NCBI GenBank assembly: GCA_963402885.1
Contig: OY727100.1
Coordinates: 22,229,665-22,293,664 of the forward strand
Source: Antedon bifida
Lineage: Eukaryota; Echinodermata; Crinoidea; Comatulida; Antedonidae
Direction of reading: 5' to 3'
Length of the DNA: 64,000 nt
Shown here: positions 12,301-21,900 of the stretch, one piece after another
Position numbering within the stretch: the first letter of the stretch is position 1
Layout: every line of letters starts with the position of its first letter
Made by a program: the position numbers and the translations under genes
The notes under the pieces: model-generated
Databases searched by the model: none
What the model saw: only the letters and a program-made list of their open reading frames with translations
What the model was told of the DNA's origin: nothing

Positions 12301-12698
12301 TCTAAAAATGTTTTAAAATGTCTGAAAAAAAATTGAATTCAGAATCCATCATTTAAAAAAGAAAAATCTAATCTCATTATACTGCTAAACTTGTACATAC
12401 AAAATAATTGCTTTCGTTTAATTGACATAGTTGTTAGGCTTAGTCAACAAATGATGGACTGAGTTGAGTAACGTAAACAGAAGGGGAAAGAGCCGGTTTT
12501 ACCGGGGTTGTGTAGACTACCTTTACATCTCCGAAACAATTCTTCAAAATTCCCTGGGTTTGGAAGATCGCCATTTCCTCTCAATTCTTCCAGTAAACTT
12601 GAAGGTACTGAGGCAGTAGGAGGTGGTGCAGGTGCTGTTCCTGATAATGGTGTATGAAGCGGTGGTATAGGACTTTCGGCTGCATTAACATTACCCAT
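3328..12698 (-). CDS. TOMM40: TOM40, mitochondrial import pore subunit (3' end outside window)
   Basis: Channel-forming beta-barrel of the outer mitochondrial membrane TOM complex, which admits nuclear-encoded precursors. Coding exons in gene order: 12698-12521, 9319-9159, 8269-8168, 5990-5762, 3504-3328. All have AG/GT borders and matching phases (1,0,0,1,1). The start [10 protein letters not shown] matches the family's conserved N-terminus; a Pro-rich tail follows, then [15 protein letters not shown], and exon 2 carries [19 protein letters not shown], a hallmark of animal TOM40. Exon 3 has [18 protein letters not shown], exon 4 [20 protein letters not shown], exon 5 [15 protein letters not shown] and [15 protein letters not shown]. 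The last exon (final beta strands) is missing and must lie left of position 1. An upstream in-frame TTG is not used; the ATG at 12698 fits the family. Introns are 0.9-3.2 kb and full of repeats. ZPR1 diverges 226 bp away. Confidence 0.96.
3774..3849. repeat. MITE family B fragment
   Basis: Two copies of TATATTGCAGTAAAAGACTT followed by TACTGCAGAAACTGCAGTAG, i.e. the family-B terminal motif in a degraded, partly duplicated form. Confidence 0.5.
4390..4690 (-). mobile_element. tRNA-derived SINE
   Basis: Read on the minus strand, a tRNA-like head (about 4690-4612) has an A-box-like TGGCTTGGTGGTAATGATG and a B-box GGGTTCAAGTCCC. It is followed by a body with CTAATGATCAGCAATTGCTG and CACCCTCATTAAATG. 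The same body core recurs at 37128-37183, so this is a dispersed family rather than a single tRNA gene. An open frame of 101 codons across it is incidental. Confidence 0.65.
4871..5385. repeat. 21-bp minisatellite grown inside a MITE family A element
   Basis: About 21 near-perfect copies of ATCACTACTATGTTTGGGCAT run from ~4894 to ~5337. The unit equals the inner word of family-A elements (ATATCACTACCATATTTGGGC). The right flank keeps a family-A end (CATCACTG...TTTGATAGTGTAAACAG, to ~5372) and the left flank keeps AAAGCTCT. Because 21 is divisible by three and the unit lacks stops, long open frames appear on both strands; these are not genes. Two variant units (ATCATTAC) lie about 126 bp apart, exactly six units. 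Confidence 0.9.
5414..5456 (-). pseudogene. copied fragment of TOMM40 exon 4 in adjacent intron
   Basis: Positions 5414-5456 match 5777-5819, inside the TOMM40 exon 5762-5990, at 42 of 43 bases (one G to C change). The copy lacks the exon's splice donor and lies in the next intron, just before a ~50-bp tandem repeat. It is an exon scrap, most simply from a local tandem duplication. Confidence 0.85.
5460..5750. repeat. ~50-bp tandem repeat, about 6 copies
   Basis: Units share TTAAACTAGTTCTTCTA, then GCAGTGTGAAAGGGGTGTAT and a TTTGAGGAGCG tail, with small deletions. The array sits between the copied exon scrap and the real exon 4, ending close to that exon's donor. Confidence 0.85.
6411..6520. 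repeat. 22-bp tandem repeat, ~4-5 copies
   Basis: Repeats of ACACCCCATACGTAATGTGT with drift (GGCACCCCATACGTAATG, GACATCCCATACTTAATG). Decay increases to the right. Confidence 0.8.
6721..6882. repeat. direct duplication of AT-rich block
   Basis: ATTTTATTGTATCCATCAT followed by AGTTATTATTAATCC occurs at ~6747-6783 and again ~6847-6882, about 100 bp apart. Confidence 0.7.
7551..7840 (+). mobile_element. tRNA-derived SINE
   Basis: Head GTGAGTGGCCGAGTGGTTAT (A-box-like) and AAGGGTTCGAGGCTC (B-box-like) about 50 nt apart. It is followed by a body ending GGTCACCCAGTATAAATAAA, a short A/T-rich simple tail. A related tail occurs near 32140-32170 (GGGTCACCCTCTATAAATAA). Confidence 0.65.
7881..8037. 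mobile_element. MITE family A copy
   Basis: Long inverted ends: GCTCTGTCTACACTATCAAA on the left, TTTGATAGTGTAGACAGAGC on the right, with inner GTGATGTGCCCAAATATGGT and ATGACATCATCATGTCCAT. It lies ~130 bp 3' of the TOMM40 exon 8168-8269 in gene sense. Confidence 0.85.
8270..9158. other. TOMM40 intron 2
   Basis: Contains poly-T runs near 8690-8717 and a GAATT pentamer run near 8818-8842. No exon or recognisable gene. Confidence 0.7.
9374..9655. mobile_element. MITE family B copy interrupted by a family A copy
   Basis: The left part has ATTCTACTGCAGTTACAGCA...AACTACATTTTT; the right part has AAAAAATGTAGTTACTGCAG. These are the two ends of family B. Between them, 9433-9552 is a complete family-A element (TTCTGTCTACACTATCAAAC ... 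GATAAGTGTAGACAGAAC). The arrangement implies A inserted into B. Confidence 0.65.
9433..9552. mobile_element. MITE family A copy, nested
   Basis: Short internally deleted copy with both inverted ends, inserted in the family-B element at 9374-9655. Confidence 0.8.
10535..10606 (+). repeat. tRNA-like sequence, SINE head or pseudo-tRNA
   Basis: CCTCTGGTTTAATGG resembles a degenerate A box and GACGGGTTCGAATCC is a good B box. Stems do not pair cleanly, so I do not call a functional tRNA. Confidence 0.45.
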
Positions 12699-12924
12699 TA
12701 TGAAAAACAAATCAGATTTGCTAGGCCTAACTTCGAGAAAACCGGTATTTCGTCTCTACAAAGCCATGTGGGAACATTTATCGCTGATTGGTTGATCAGT
12801 GTCACCTGACTGTTGTGAGCATGTTTAGTTGTAACTTCCGTCGTCTGCTGCTCAGATATTTCATTGTATTGCACAGTTCACACTCTCATTATTTTGACAA
12901 CAAAAAACCCTATTAAACATTGAA
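12699..12924. promoter_or_regulatory. bidirectional promoter region TOMM40 / ZPR1
   Basis: Only 226 bp separate the start codons of two divergent housekeeping genes, so both 5' UTRs and both promoters must lie largely here. An inverted CCAAT box (GATTGG, near 12786-12791) is visible. No TATA box is obvious. The promoter role is inferred from the arrangement. Confidence 0.65.
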
Positions 12925-15900
12925 ATGACTGAACAATCGTATGGGAACAAACCACTGTTTGTCGACTTGAATCCCGAGGAAGATCAAGAGTCAAGCAAAA
13001 TTGAAAGTCTGTGTGTGAATTGCGAAGAAAATGTATGTATTTGTTTTTTAAAGTTAAATGGTTGCATGCATGAATGATGAATTGCTTGACTATATAATAG
13101 CCTGGCCACCTCTACCTCTTATGTATACTCTAGGCCTAGGCCTGTATGTAGTAGTATATAAGTAGTAGATAGTATAATATCTCATGTCATGCTCTTTCAT
13201 TATTATTTATAATGATATATTTTATTATGCTTGATTTGAAACAATCGTGCAAGAATTATTTTTTGTACAATTTGCATGAGCAATTTGAAAAAAATAGTAT
13301 TTCTTTGGGTTCTATCCAATTGGGTATTTCATGTTTTTCCATCTCTATGTAACTTAAAACAAATCACTGACTTACCTACAGTACAAATAGTGAATGCTAC
13401 ATTTTCATATGCCCACAAGAAATATATTTAATGCATTTTTTTTTCAATTTGTTGTGTGTTTTGTTTTGTAGGGAATTACACAAATTCTGCTGACCAAGAT
13501 ACCTCACTACAAAGAGGTCATACTAATGTCATTTGAGTGCGAACACTGCGGCTTTAAGAACAATGAGATTCAGCCAGGGGGAAAGATTCAGGATAAGGGG
13601 GTAACCTTGAAGTTGATGGTCCAAAATGAAACGGTAATTCTGATACTGAAAAGCTACATTTTACCGCTTTTAACTTCTGTGAAAGAAAACTAGAACGTTT
13701 ACAAACAAAAAAGGCGTAACAAAACAGTTACACTGTCTACACTATCAAACAACAAAATATGATGTGCCCAGTGGATGGACATGATGATGTCATATCACTA
13801 CCATATTTGGGCACATCACACTAGTTTGATAGTGTAGACAGAGCTTTAAACAATTTCATGAAGATAGATTGTCTTTACAGTTGTGTACCCCATGGTCCCT
13901 CTGCCTCCTAATATACTGTACAAATGCTAGTAAAAATTACAGTATATATTTGGTTTGGTTATTTAATGATCTTTTAGTATAGAAGCAATGTAAATAGGTC
14001 AAATATTTTCATACCATAATTAAAAAAAGAAAACTGTTAGACCTAAACTTTTAATCTTTCCTGATGTGTTAAAACTAATTATTTTTTTTATGAATCAATT
14101 TTTAATTTTCAATTTTTAATGGATTGTAAATTTATGTGTGAAATGTCACTTGTCACGCTGTGCTCTCTAGCTAAAACTGTCTTTGAATGGAGAGAGGAAA
14201 AGAGACACCCCTGTTTAGAGAAATCATTTCTAACTAAATGAAGAGAATGGTTGGTACACTTTGGTCTACAGTATTTAAGTGATGCTAATGTAGTATTAAT
14301 TTACATAGGTAACATTATCATATTTGTAATCTATCTTAATTTTATGGAGTGGATGCATAACTCTAAATTTGACATTTATGAAAATAGTATGTGTGAGGAT
14401 TCTTTCTTTTGCTTACATGGTATCAATGCATTTAATATAATTACACATTTGTATTCAAATTGAATATCACACTTGGGACTATTGCATCATGTATGTATGT
14501 GTGTAGTCGGCAATTCAATATTCAAATAAAACATTAACCAATACCCTTCTGGGCAATATTCTTAGTGAATGTTGTAACAAATTGTGATTTATTGGATTCA
14601 AGCCTGGGAAACAACATCAATTTATATACACCTTCTGAAACTGAACTCTAAAAAAAAACAACTTAATTTAAACCCAGACTTATGTAAAGTTTTAACCAGA
14701 CTTAAGTCAAGACTTAAAACTAGACTTATGTTAAGAAAGATCAAGACTCAAGTCAAACATAAAACAAGTCTGAAGTCGAGACTTAAACCAAACTTAAGTT
14801 GAACCTTAAACCAGACTTAAGTCAAGGCTGAAAACCTGACTTAAGTTAAGACTTAAACCAGAATTAAATCAAGACTTAACCAGGCTTACAGTAAGTCAAG
14901 GCTAAAAGCTTGACTTAAGTCAAGACTTTAAAACTTAATAAATTCATTAAAACTATTGCAATCTAATTTAGAAGACATTTCATTCTTGGTAGATTCACTT
15001 AAATACTCTTATTACCTTTTGCAGGATATGAACCGTCAAGTTGTGAAATCAGACGCGGCGACTGTATCGATTCCCGATTTAGACTTTGAAATTCCTTCTA
15101 ATACCCAAAAAGGAGGTATTATACATGCAAATCTACACTTAATTCTTTATAAATATGCAGAATAAATATTTTGATAATACTAAGTGTTTGGAATCATATT
15201 GTAAAGTGCATGATATATTAAATACAATGTTATATCATGCACTAGGAAAGTTATCCCCACCCACAAAGCAAGCAGGTACTCAGGATGGCTTTCAAATTTG
15301 TTTTTAAAATCCCAGTACCCTCCGGTTATATGGATGCGTGCAATAGAACAAGCTTAAGCTCTGTCTACACTATCAAACTTTATGTGTCAAATAAATGTGA
15401 TGTGCCCATATATGGACATGATGTCATATTTGAGCATATCACTACTATATTTGGGCACACTTTTTTGTTAAACTAGTTTGAAAGTGTAGACAGAACTTTA
15501 CAAACTCTCTTTCCATTGTTAAAATTTGCATGATTAAATAGACATTATGAATTACGGGTATCATTTGCGTCATGTGAATGCTATTATAACATTAATCGAT
15601 TTGATGTCAATATTTAAGAAACATCCTGAAAGTTAATATTTAATTCTGTCTAGTTGTTTATTATAGTAAATGTTTGTTTTGCCTTGTTTAATGACTATTT
15701 TAATGTTTTTATTTTGTAGTTTTAACAACAATTGAGGGGATGGTTACAAGGACAATAGATGGACTAGAACAAGATCAACCACTCAGAAAGGTGAGGTGCT
15801 ACTGTGGAATAACCACTTTGGAGATTGATGGTCAGTGTACAGTCAACTCTCCCAATACTGGACACCCCTCACCCACTGGCTTTTATAGCGCCCCCCTATT

Positions 15901-18900
15901 ATGTTGTAATTTATCCGAATCAATCAATTTTACCATAAGTGTTTTGTATATATCTGTAGGCTTTAGATCCAGATACAGCCATCAAAATTCAAGATTTTAT
16001 CGATAGATTAAAAAATCTTAAACCACCTTTTGAAATGGTAAGTACTTTCTCGTACCACTTTTACTATTTGCTATGCTAATCAACAGTTATTTCTTTTTTT
16101 AAACTGCTATTTAGCACTAAATTTCTAAATATTTTATTTTTCTTGGCTAGATATTGGATGACGTCACAGGTAATAGTTACATAGAAAACCCAGAAGCCCC
16201 TGCAAAGGACTCGCAGTTGACGACAACAAACTACACACGAACACGTCAACAGAACATTCAACTTGGATTGGTTGTAAGTTTTACGGTATATGCCAAACAT
16301 AATAGCCCTGTAAATCTTTCAATTTATTCAAAAAAGCCTCCAGAAATGGAGAGGTACAGAACATTAAAATTACAAAATAATAAACAAAACAATAAACAAA
16401 ACAATAAACAAAACAATAAACAAAACAATAAACAAAACAATAAACAAAACAATAAACAAAACAATAAACAAAACAATAAACAAAACAATAAACAAAACAA
16501 TAAACAAAACAATAAACAAAACAATAAACAAAACAATAAACAAAACAATAAACAAAACAATAAACAAAACAATAAACAAAACAATAAACAAAACAATAAA
16601 CAAAACAATAAACAAAACAATAAACAAAACAATAAACAAAACAATAAACAAAACAATAAACAAAACAATAAACAAAACAATAAACAAAACAATAAACAAA
16701 ACAATAAACAAAACAATAAACAAAACAATAAACAAAACAATAAACAAAACAATAAACAAAACAATAAACAAAACAATAAACAAAACAATAAACAAAACAA
16801 TAAACAAAACAATAAACAAAACAATAAACAAAACAATAAACAAAACAATAAACAAAACAATAAACAAAACAATAAACAAAACAATAAACAAAACAATAAA
16901 CAAAACAATAAACAAAACAATAAACAAAACGAAAATAGTTCTTAAATCAGTAAAGCGTGTTTTCACTGTAGGACGCAACGCAAGGCCCGAAGCCTGCCAT
17001 AACTAATCTGACCAATCACAACACGAGGGTTCATCTGAAATGTAGATCTTGTGATTGGTCAACTCACTTAATAAGGGTTGTACGTAGTATTGTATTTTCT
17101 GTTGGTGGCTTACCCTACAAACTCTTTTATTCATGTCATATTCATCCATTAAAATGTTTAATTTGATTTTAGTATGTATTTATTCATATTGTTATTAAAA
17201 ACGTCCACCGTGTACGATCAAATATTGATATAAATTAAAATGTAGCAAAGTCATTAATTAAACAGAAAAAAAAATCAATATTTCAGCCTAATAGTAAGTA
17301 CATACTTAATTAGTATTTAAGTAGTCTTCTGTGAATTAAGGAAAAGATCCATAAAAATATGAATTCTAATCAGAAACAAAATAATATTTTATAAGCTTCA
17401 TTATGACATGATGCCATCTGAGAGACAATACTAAATATGCTTTTTGAAAATTATTAGATCTTGCCACAATATTATTAGAGGTTGTTTAGAGTTCGTTCAG
17501 CCGTAACTTAAGGGCAATTTGTATTTCAACGTTGACCTTTGACACTAACTAAAGTGCATCATCTAAGCATATACTATTTGAACTTAAATATTTGGGAATA
17601 AAGTATAATAATCATCATCATCAGTTCATCATGCCCCTCGTATTACGACATGACCCCTCGTCTTGAGACATGACCTCTCGTCTTGCAACATAACTCCTCA
17701 TATTGCGACATGACCCCTAGGCTTGCGTCATGACCCTGTTGCATTTTCCTTAAATGGGCAAGATGGTTTTTATGTTTTTACTTATACAATTTTCTCCCAA
17801 TCCTCTCCTAATGGCTCCCTTTCTGGTTATCGTTTAATACAATTTTTGAAGAAATTTCTTTGGAAAATCTTAACATATATCCATACCTTTTAGTGATCTT
17901 TGGTTAAGTAGTTGTTTAGCTCCACTTGTGTCTTGTTTCTGTGTGTTTTGTGGTGTTTTTTTGTCAATTTTATGTTTCTTATTACTTCGCAAAGTTGGCA
18001 GATTTGTCTTAATATTAAATCCACCTTTGGTTGACAACATCCGATGTATATCACCAAGAAAAAATTCTTATTGAATTTAAATAATTATTCATCTGTAGGA
18101 TAAATTCTGCTGATCCTTGTGGGCTTTCAATAATATAAAAAGCAATATAATTCTTAATTTCCATAAATCTTATATTCAAAAAGACTAGAATACTAAAACA
18201 TTTTTTACTTTTCAATTTACATTTATTTTTTAAATTGATTGAGGCGAAGTAAATTTATTTTACAAGTGGATGCAGAGTGAAATTATAAAAAAAGGAAAGC
18301 CCTGAGATATATTGAGATTGCCAGCTCCAATTGGCCAATCAAATATGCCAATCATATGAAATCATGCCCTCCTACTCAGTAACGTAATACTACTCTGTTT
18401 AGTGTATCAATGCGAGAACATATTCTTATGTAATCCTCAATGCGAAAACTTACCAAGAAATTAGTCATTCAATAGAGTTGATTTTATAAAAACTGCAAAA
18501 CAGTATTTAAAAGAAATATATGTTCTGAAATAATATATTTTATAATATTTTATGTTATTATTTTTATATACTAAATATTTGTACAGATACACAGCAGCCA
18601 TTTTGAGGAGTTCCTCCCCGTTCACCTCACGTCAGTGTTGGATTGTTCTTCTCTAGAAGTTTTATTTATTTATTAGGAAGGTCACAGATTTTTCTTAGAA
18701 ACGGTTGAACCTTGTCTAATATTGAAAAATGACATTGCATTCAAAGATTAATAACTGTTTTAACTTTTTTCTTTAATTGATATTGCATTTATCTACTTAA
18801 TAGCTTTTCGATCTTCCATTAATCATACCTAAGAGGTCGGGTATAGGTCAAATGTATGTCATTACAGTTTTAATCAAGTATTTGATTGCATTGTGGGAAA

Positions 18901-21900
18901 AACTAAGTATTCAAAGATTATTAATTTGCAGTTGTGTTAAGATATAATGCCCTCTAGAGGGCCTGATGAGTTGGAGATGTTGCAATAAAACAAATAAGCC
19001 CAAGTTTAATCGTAAATTTGAAATATGGTATTTAAAGTAGACTATTATGATAATTAGAGTAGTTTTTTTTTAAGTACATCTATGACTTTCTTTCTACCGG
19101 CCTGCTTCACTTGTAAACTAATTGTTCTGTATACAACACTATAATAAGATAAGACATCTGTAAGCAATTATTTACGTTAAACCAGTAATTAAATACCTAC
19201 GTGTGCGACATTTCGACTGTCAACATGGAGGAATATTTCCTCCATGTTGTCAACAAGTCTTCATCTGACAATGATTGGATGTTAATGGTTGCTAGAAGTA
19301 GCTTTGCTAGTTGTAGAGCAGCACCCCTATTGGCAAGCTTATTCTGCGATTTGCCCAAGTTCTTAGGCTTTTCAGGTGAAATGAGCTGATCATATACATA
19401 AAGAATTGTAGACAGATAATTAATATAAAACCAGATGAAAGCATTTTTTGAAGATAAGATAAGATTTTTTGTGTCATTTCATCACATCATTCAACATGAT
19501 TGAGTGTAATGGTTCATCTTGTTTTATTATATATATGCAATACAAACATAAGTACTGCCCCTGGCTGTTATTACCCTTCACCCAGTCGCATCCCCGTTCA
19601 TCAGGTTGTACAGCAAACAGACTCACTCTCTTATAGAACAGATTAAATAATATTTTAATAACATTATCGATGTGGAATGACATTTGCTAAAGAACATTGA
19701 ATGTTAAATGTAAAACACAATTTAAAGCAACTTTGTAATATACATAGTTCAATTTATTTTGATATTTAAAAGTAAGTTTTAAGATAAAGCTAAAGTGATT
19801 TTTCTACTCCACTTATTGTCTATAATTACAGGCTGAAGACGATGAAGGTATAGTAGAGGAAGATGAAGAGGAAGGTGAGGGCGCCGATGATTTGAAGCAG
19901 GAAGTGCTGTCCTTTCAGTCAAATTGCGGTAAATGTAATTCACCCTTGGAAACGCACATGAAACTTGTCAGTATCCTTTACTGTTTATGTATTGCATTTC
20001 TAATGCCACCTAATCATGGCGCCTCATTAATTACTTTCCCTCTCCAGCGAGTGCCCTGCTAATTCACTCGCTAGGGAGCTTTCCTCTTCTGGGAAACTGT
20101 CCTTTCCAAAGAGGTTTCCTCTTCTGGCAATTTCTGTCTCCTGGGAGCTCTACAGTATCTCTCCCCTGAGAGATGTATTCCATCTCCAGAGTGCTCCATT
20201 TACAAAAAGCTTGGAAAGAGTGCAGAGAAAATGGTGGCTGTTGAAAAAGCCATGTAGATTGAATGCCATAAGGTATACATTTTAATAATTTGATTTGTTT
20301 TTCAATCATCCATATACATCATGTTTTTCATCCATTTATTCGTTTTAATTATTCCGGTACTCATCCTTTCATTTACTTTCAACCATAAACTCCAAGTAAG
20401 TAGGTCAAAGCCAGTCAGTATAACATATTGTTTCTTTAAGTCTTTAATCCAACGGGCATATATTGAATTTTGATATATGGATATCAATAAAACGATGAGA
20501 TGTAATAAATTTAAATTATATTTAAATCAATAAATAATACATAAAAAATGGAAAAAGTGAATTATTGTATATTATTTGAGACTTATTACATATATTATAC
20601 TCAACCAAATTGTTCATGTTTATTGTGAATTTAATTTTACTTTAATTTTACAATCAATTTTCCTAAAGAGAATTTTTTCTCATTATCACAGATTTCGTCA
20701 TCTTCAAACATCTATTAATTAAAGACTTGTCTCAGCGTTTCTCAATGCCGTTAATTTTATATAAAATATATACAGGGATTTGAAAAATATAAAGTGCCTA
20801 CTGACAGATACAGATTTTATTCATTAAACTTTTCACCTTCTTATGCATACTGCTTTATCATTAATTCCGTGTTATTAACTCAAAGTGTCATTAGTTTGTA
20901 CTTGTGATGTTTGATGGTATCCAATTTAATAAATCAGTTGAGCATATACAGTAATTACATTCCACGATACGCAAAAAACTATCGTAAGAAGAAACACGGA
21001 ACAGAATATGCAGATTCTATAAACACTAGCCGTTACCCGTGCAAAACGGCAGAGAATTACCGAACCCACAATTCGGCAGTTGCAAAGAAATTGGTCTAAA
21101 AAACACATTTTTCTTACATGTTTGCTGTTTATTATAGCTTAATGGATAAAGTGGAATTAAAAGATGCCTAAGCTCAAATAGCGCTAGTACTGGACTTGCG
21201 GTTTAGGAGTAGATAGTGGCTTAGTGCTATTATAATATAAACACATATACAGTTATATTAACATTAAACATTAAAACTTATATATCGCCCATTTCTAAAA
21301 AAATGTCTTTAATTGTTTTTTTTTGGTGATAATAAGTATATTGTAAAACTTTGAATAGGCCATTTTGTAGTTTTAATATAGTTTTTTAGTTCTGCATATT
21401 AAACAAATTAATGATTTTCATTTATAAAAAAAAAAAATTAATGGGTAAAATTTAACCAGTCTTCCAGTTCTATTTCTTTTTCTTTCAATATCTATTGTTT
21501 TTCAGGTACATAATTTTTAATTCAACGTTTCTTATTTTACTTTGTATTTGAAGGATTACCAATAGTAACTTAATTAATCACTGTCCTATCAGATAGGAGC
21601 TTTTTCTACTCGTCTCGAATGATGAACTGGGTTCCTTAAAGTGTTCACGTAAAACCACTGGACCTACGCTTTATAGAATTATCCAGAAAGACTTGTTCCG
21701 CCACCAGAACTAGGAGCAACCTTGAACCCATGCTGATATTCTTGGCTACATTTCTTTCAATAATTATAATAATAGAGCTTTGTTGTGCTGCCTTGGTTAC
21801 CTATGCCATTAATCTATGGCTATATTTTTATTGCAAGAGATAAACATGTATTGTCAATCGCTGGTCTACATAAACAGATGGCATCTTCTTTCTGAATACA

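Larger units (their letters stand above)
9320..12520. other. TOMM40 intron 1
   Basis: A 3.2-kb intron. It holds the nested MITEs (9374-9655) and a tRNA-like head (10535-10606). The rest is AT-rich unique-looking DNA with no convincing exon; the 86-codon frame at 11241-11501 has no family resemblance or splice context. Confidence 0.65.
13634..15024. other. ZPR1 intron 2
   Basis: Contains the family-A MITE at 13728-13852 and the CTTAAG-rich tract at 14650-14945. Otherwise AT-rich with no exon seen; a 70-codon frame at 14251-14463 has no recognisable family. Confidence 0.7.
16274..19831. other. ZPR1 intron 6
   Basis: 3.6-kb intron holding the 12-bp array, a family-C MITE piece, a 22-bp tandem repeat and a perfect hairpin near 19221-19249. 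I see no separate gene in the remaining AT-rich sequence. Confidence 0.7.

Noticed and set aside
16324-16978. Minus-strand open frames of ~200 codons of Leu/Phe/Ile/Val repeats
   Set aside because: Reverse complement of the AATAAACAAAAC array; no gene features.
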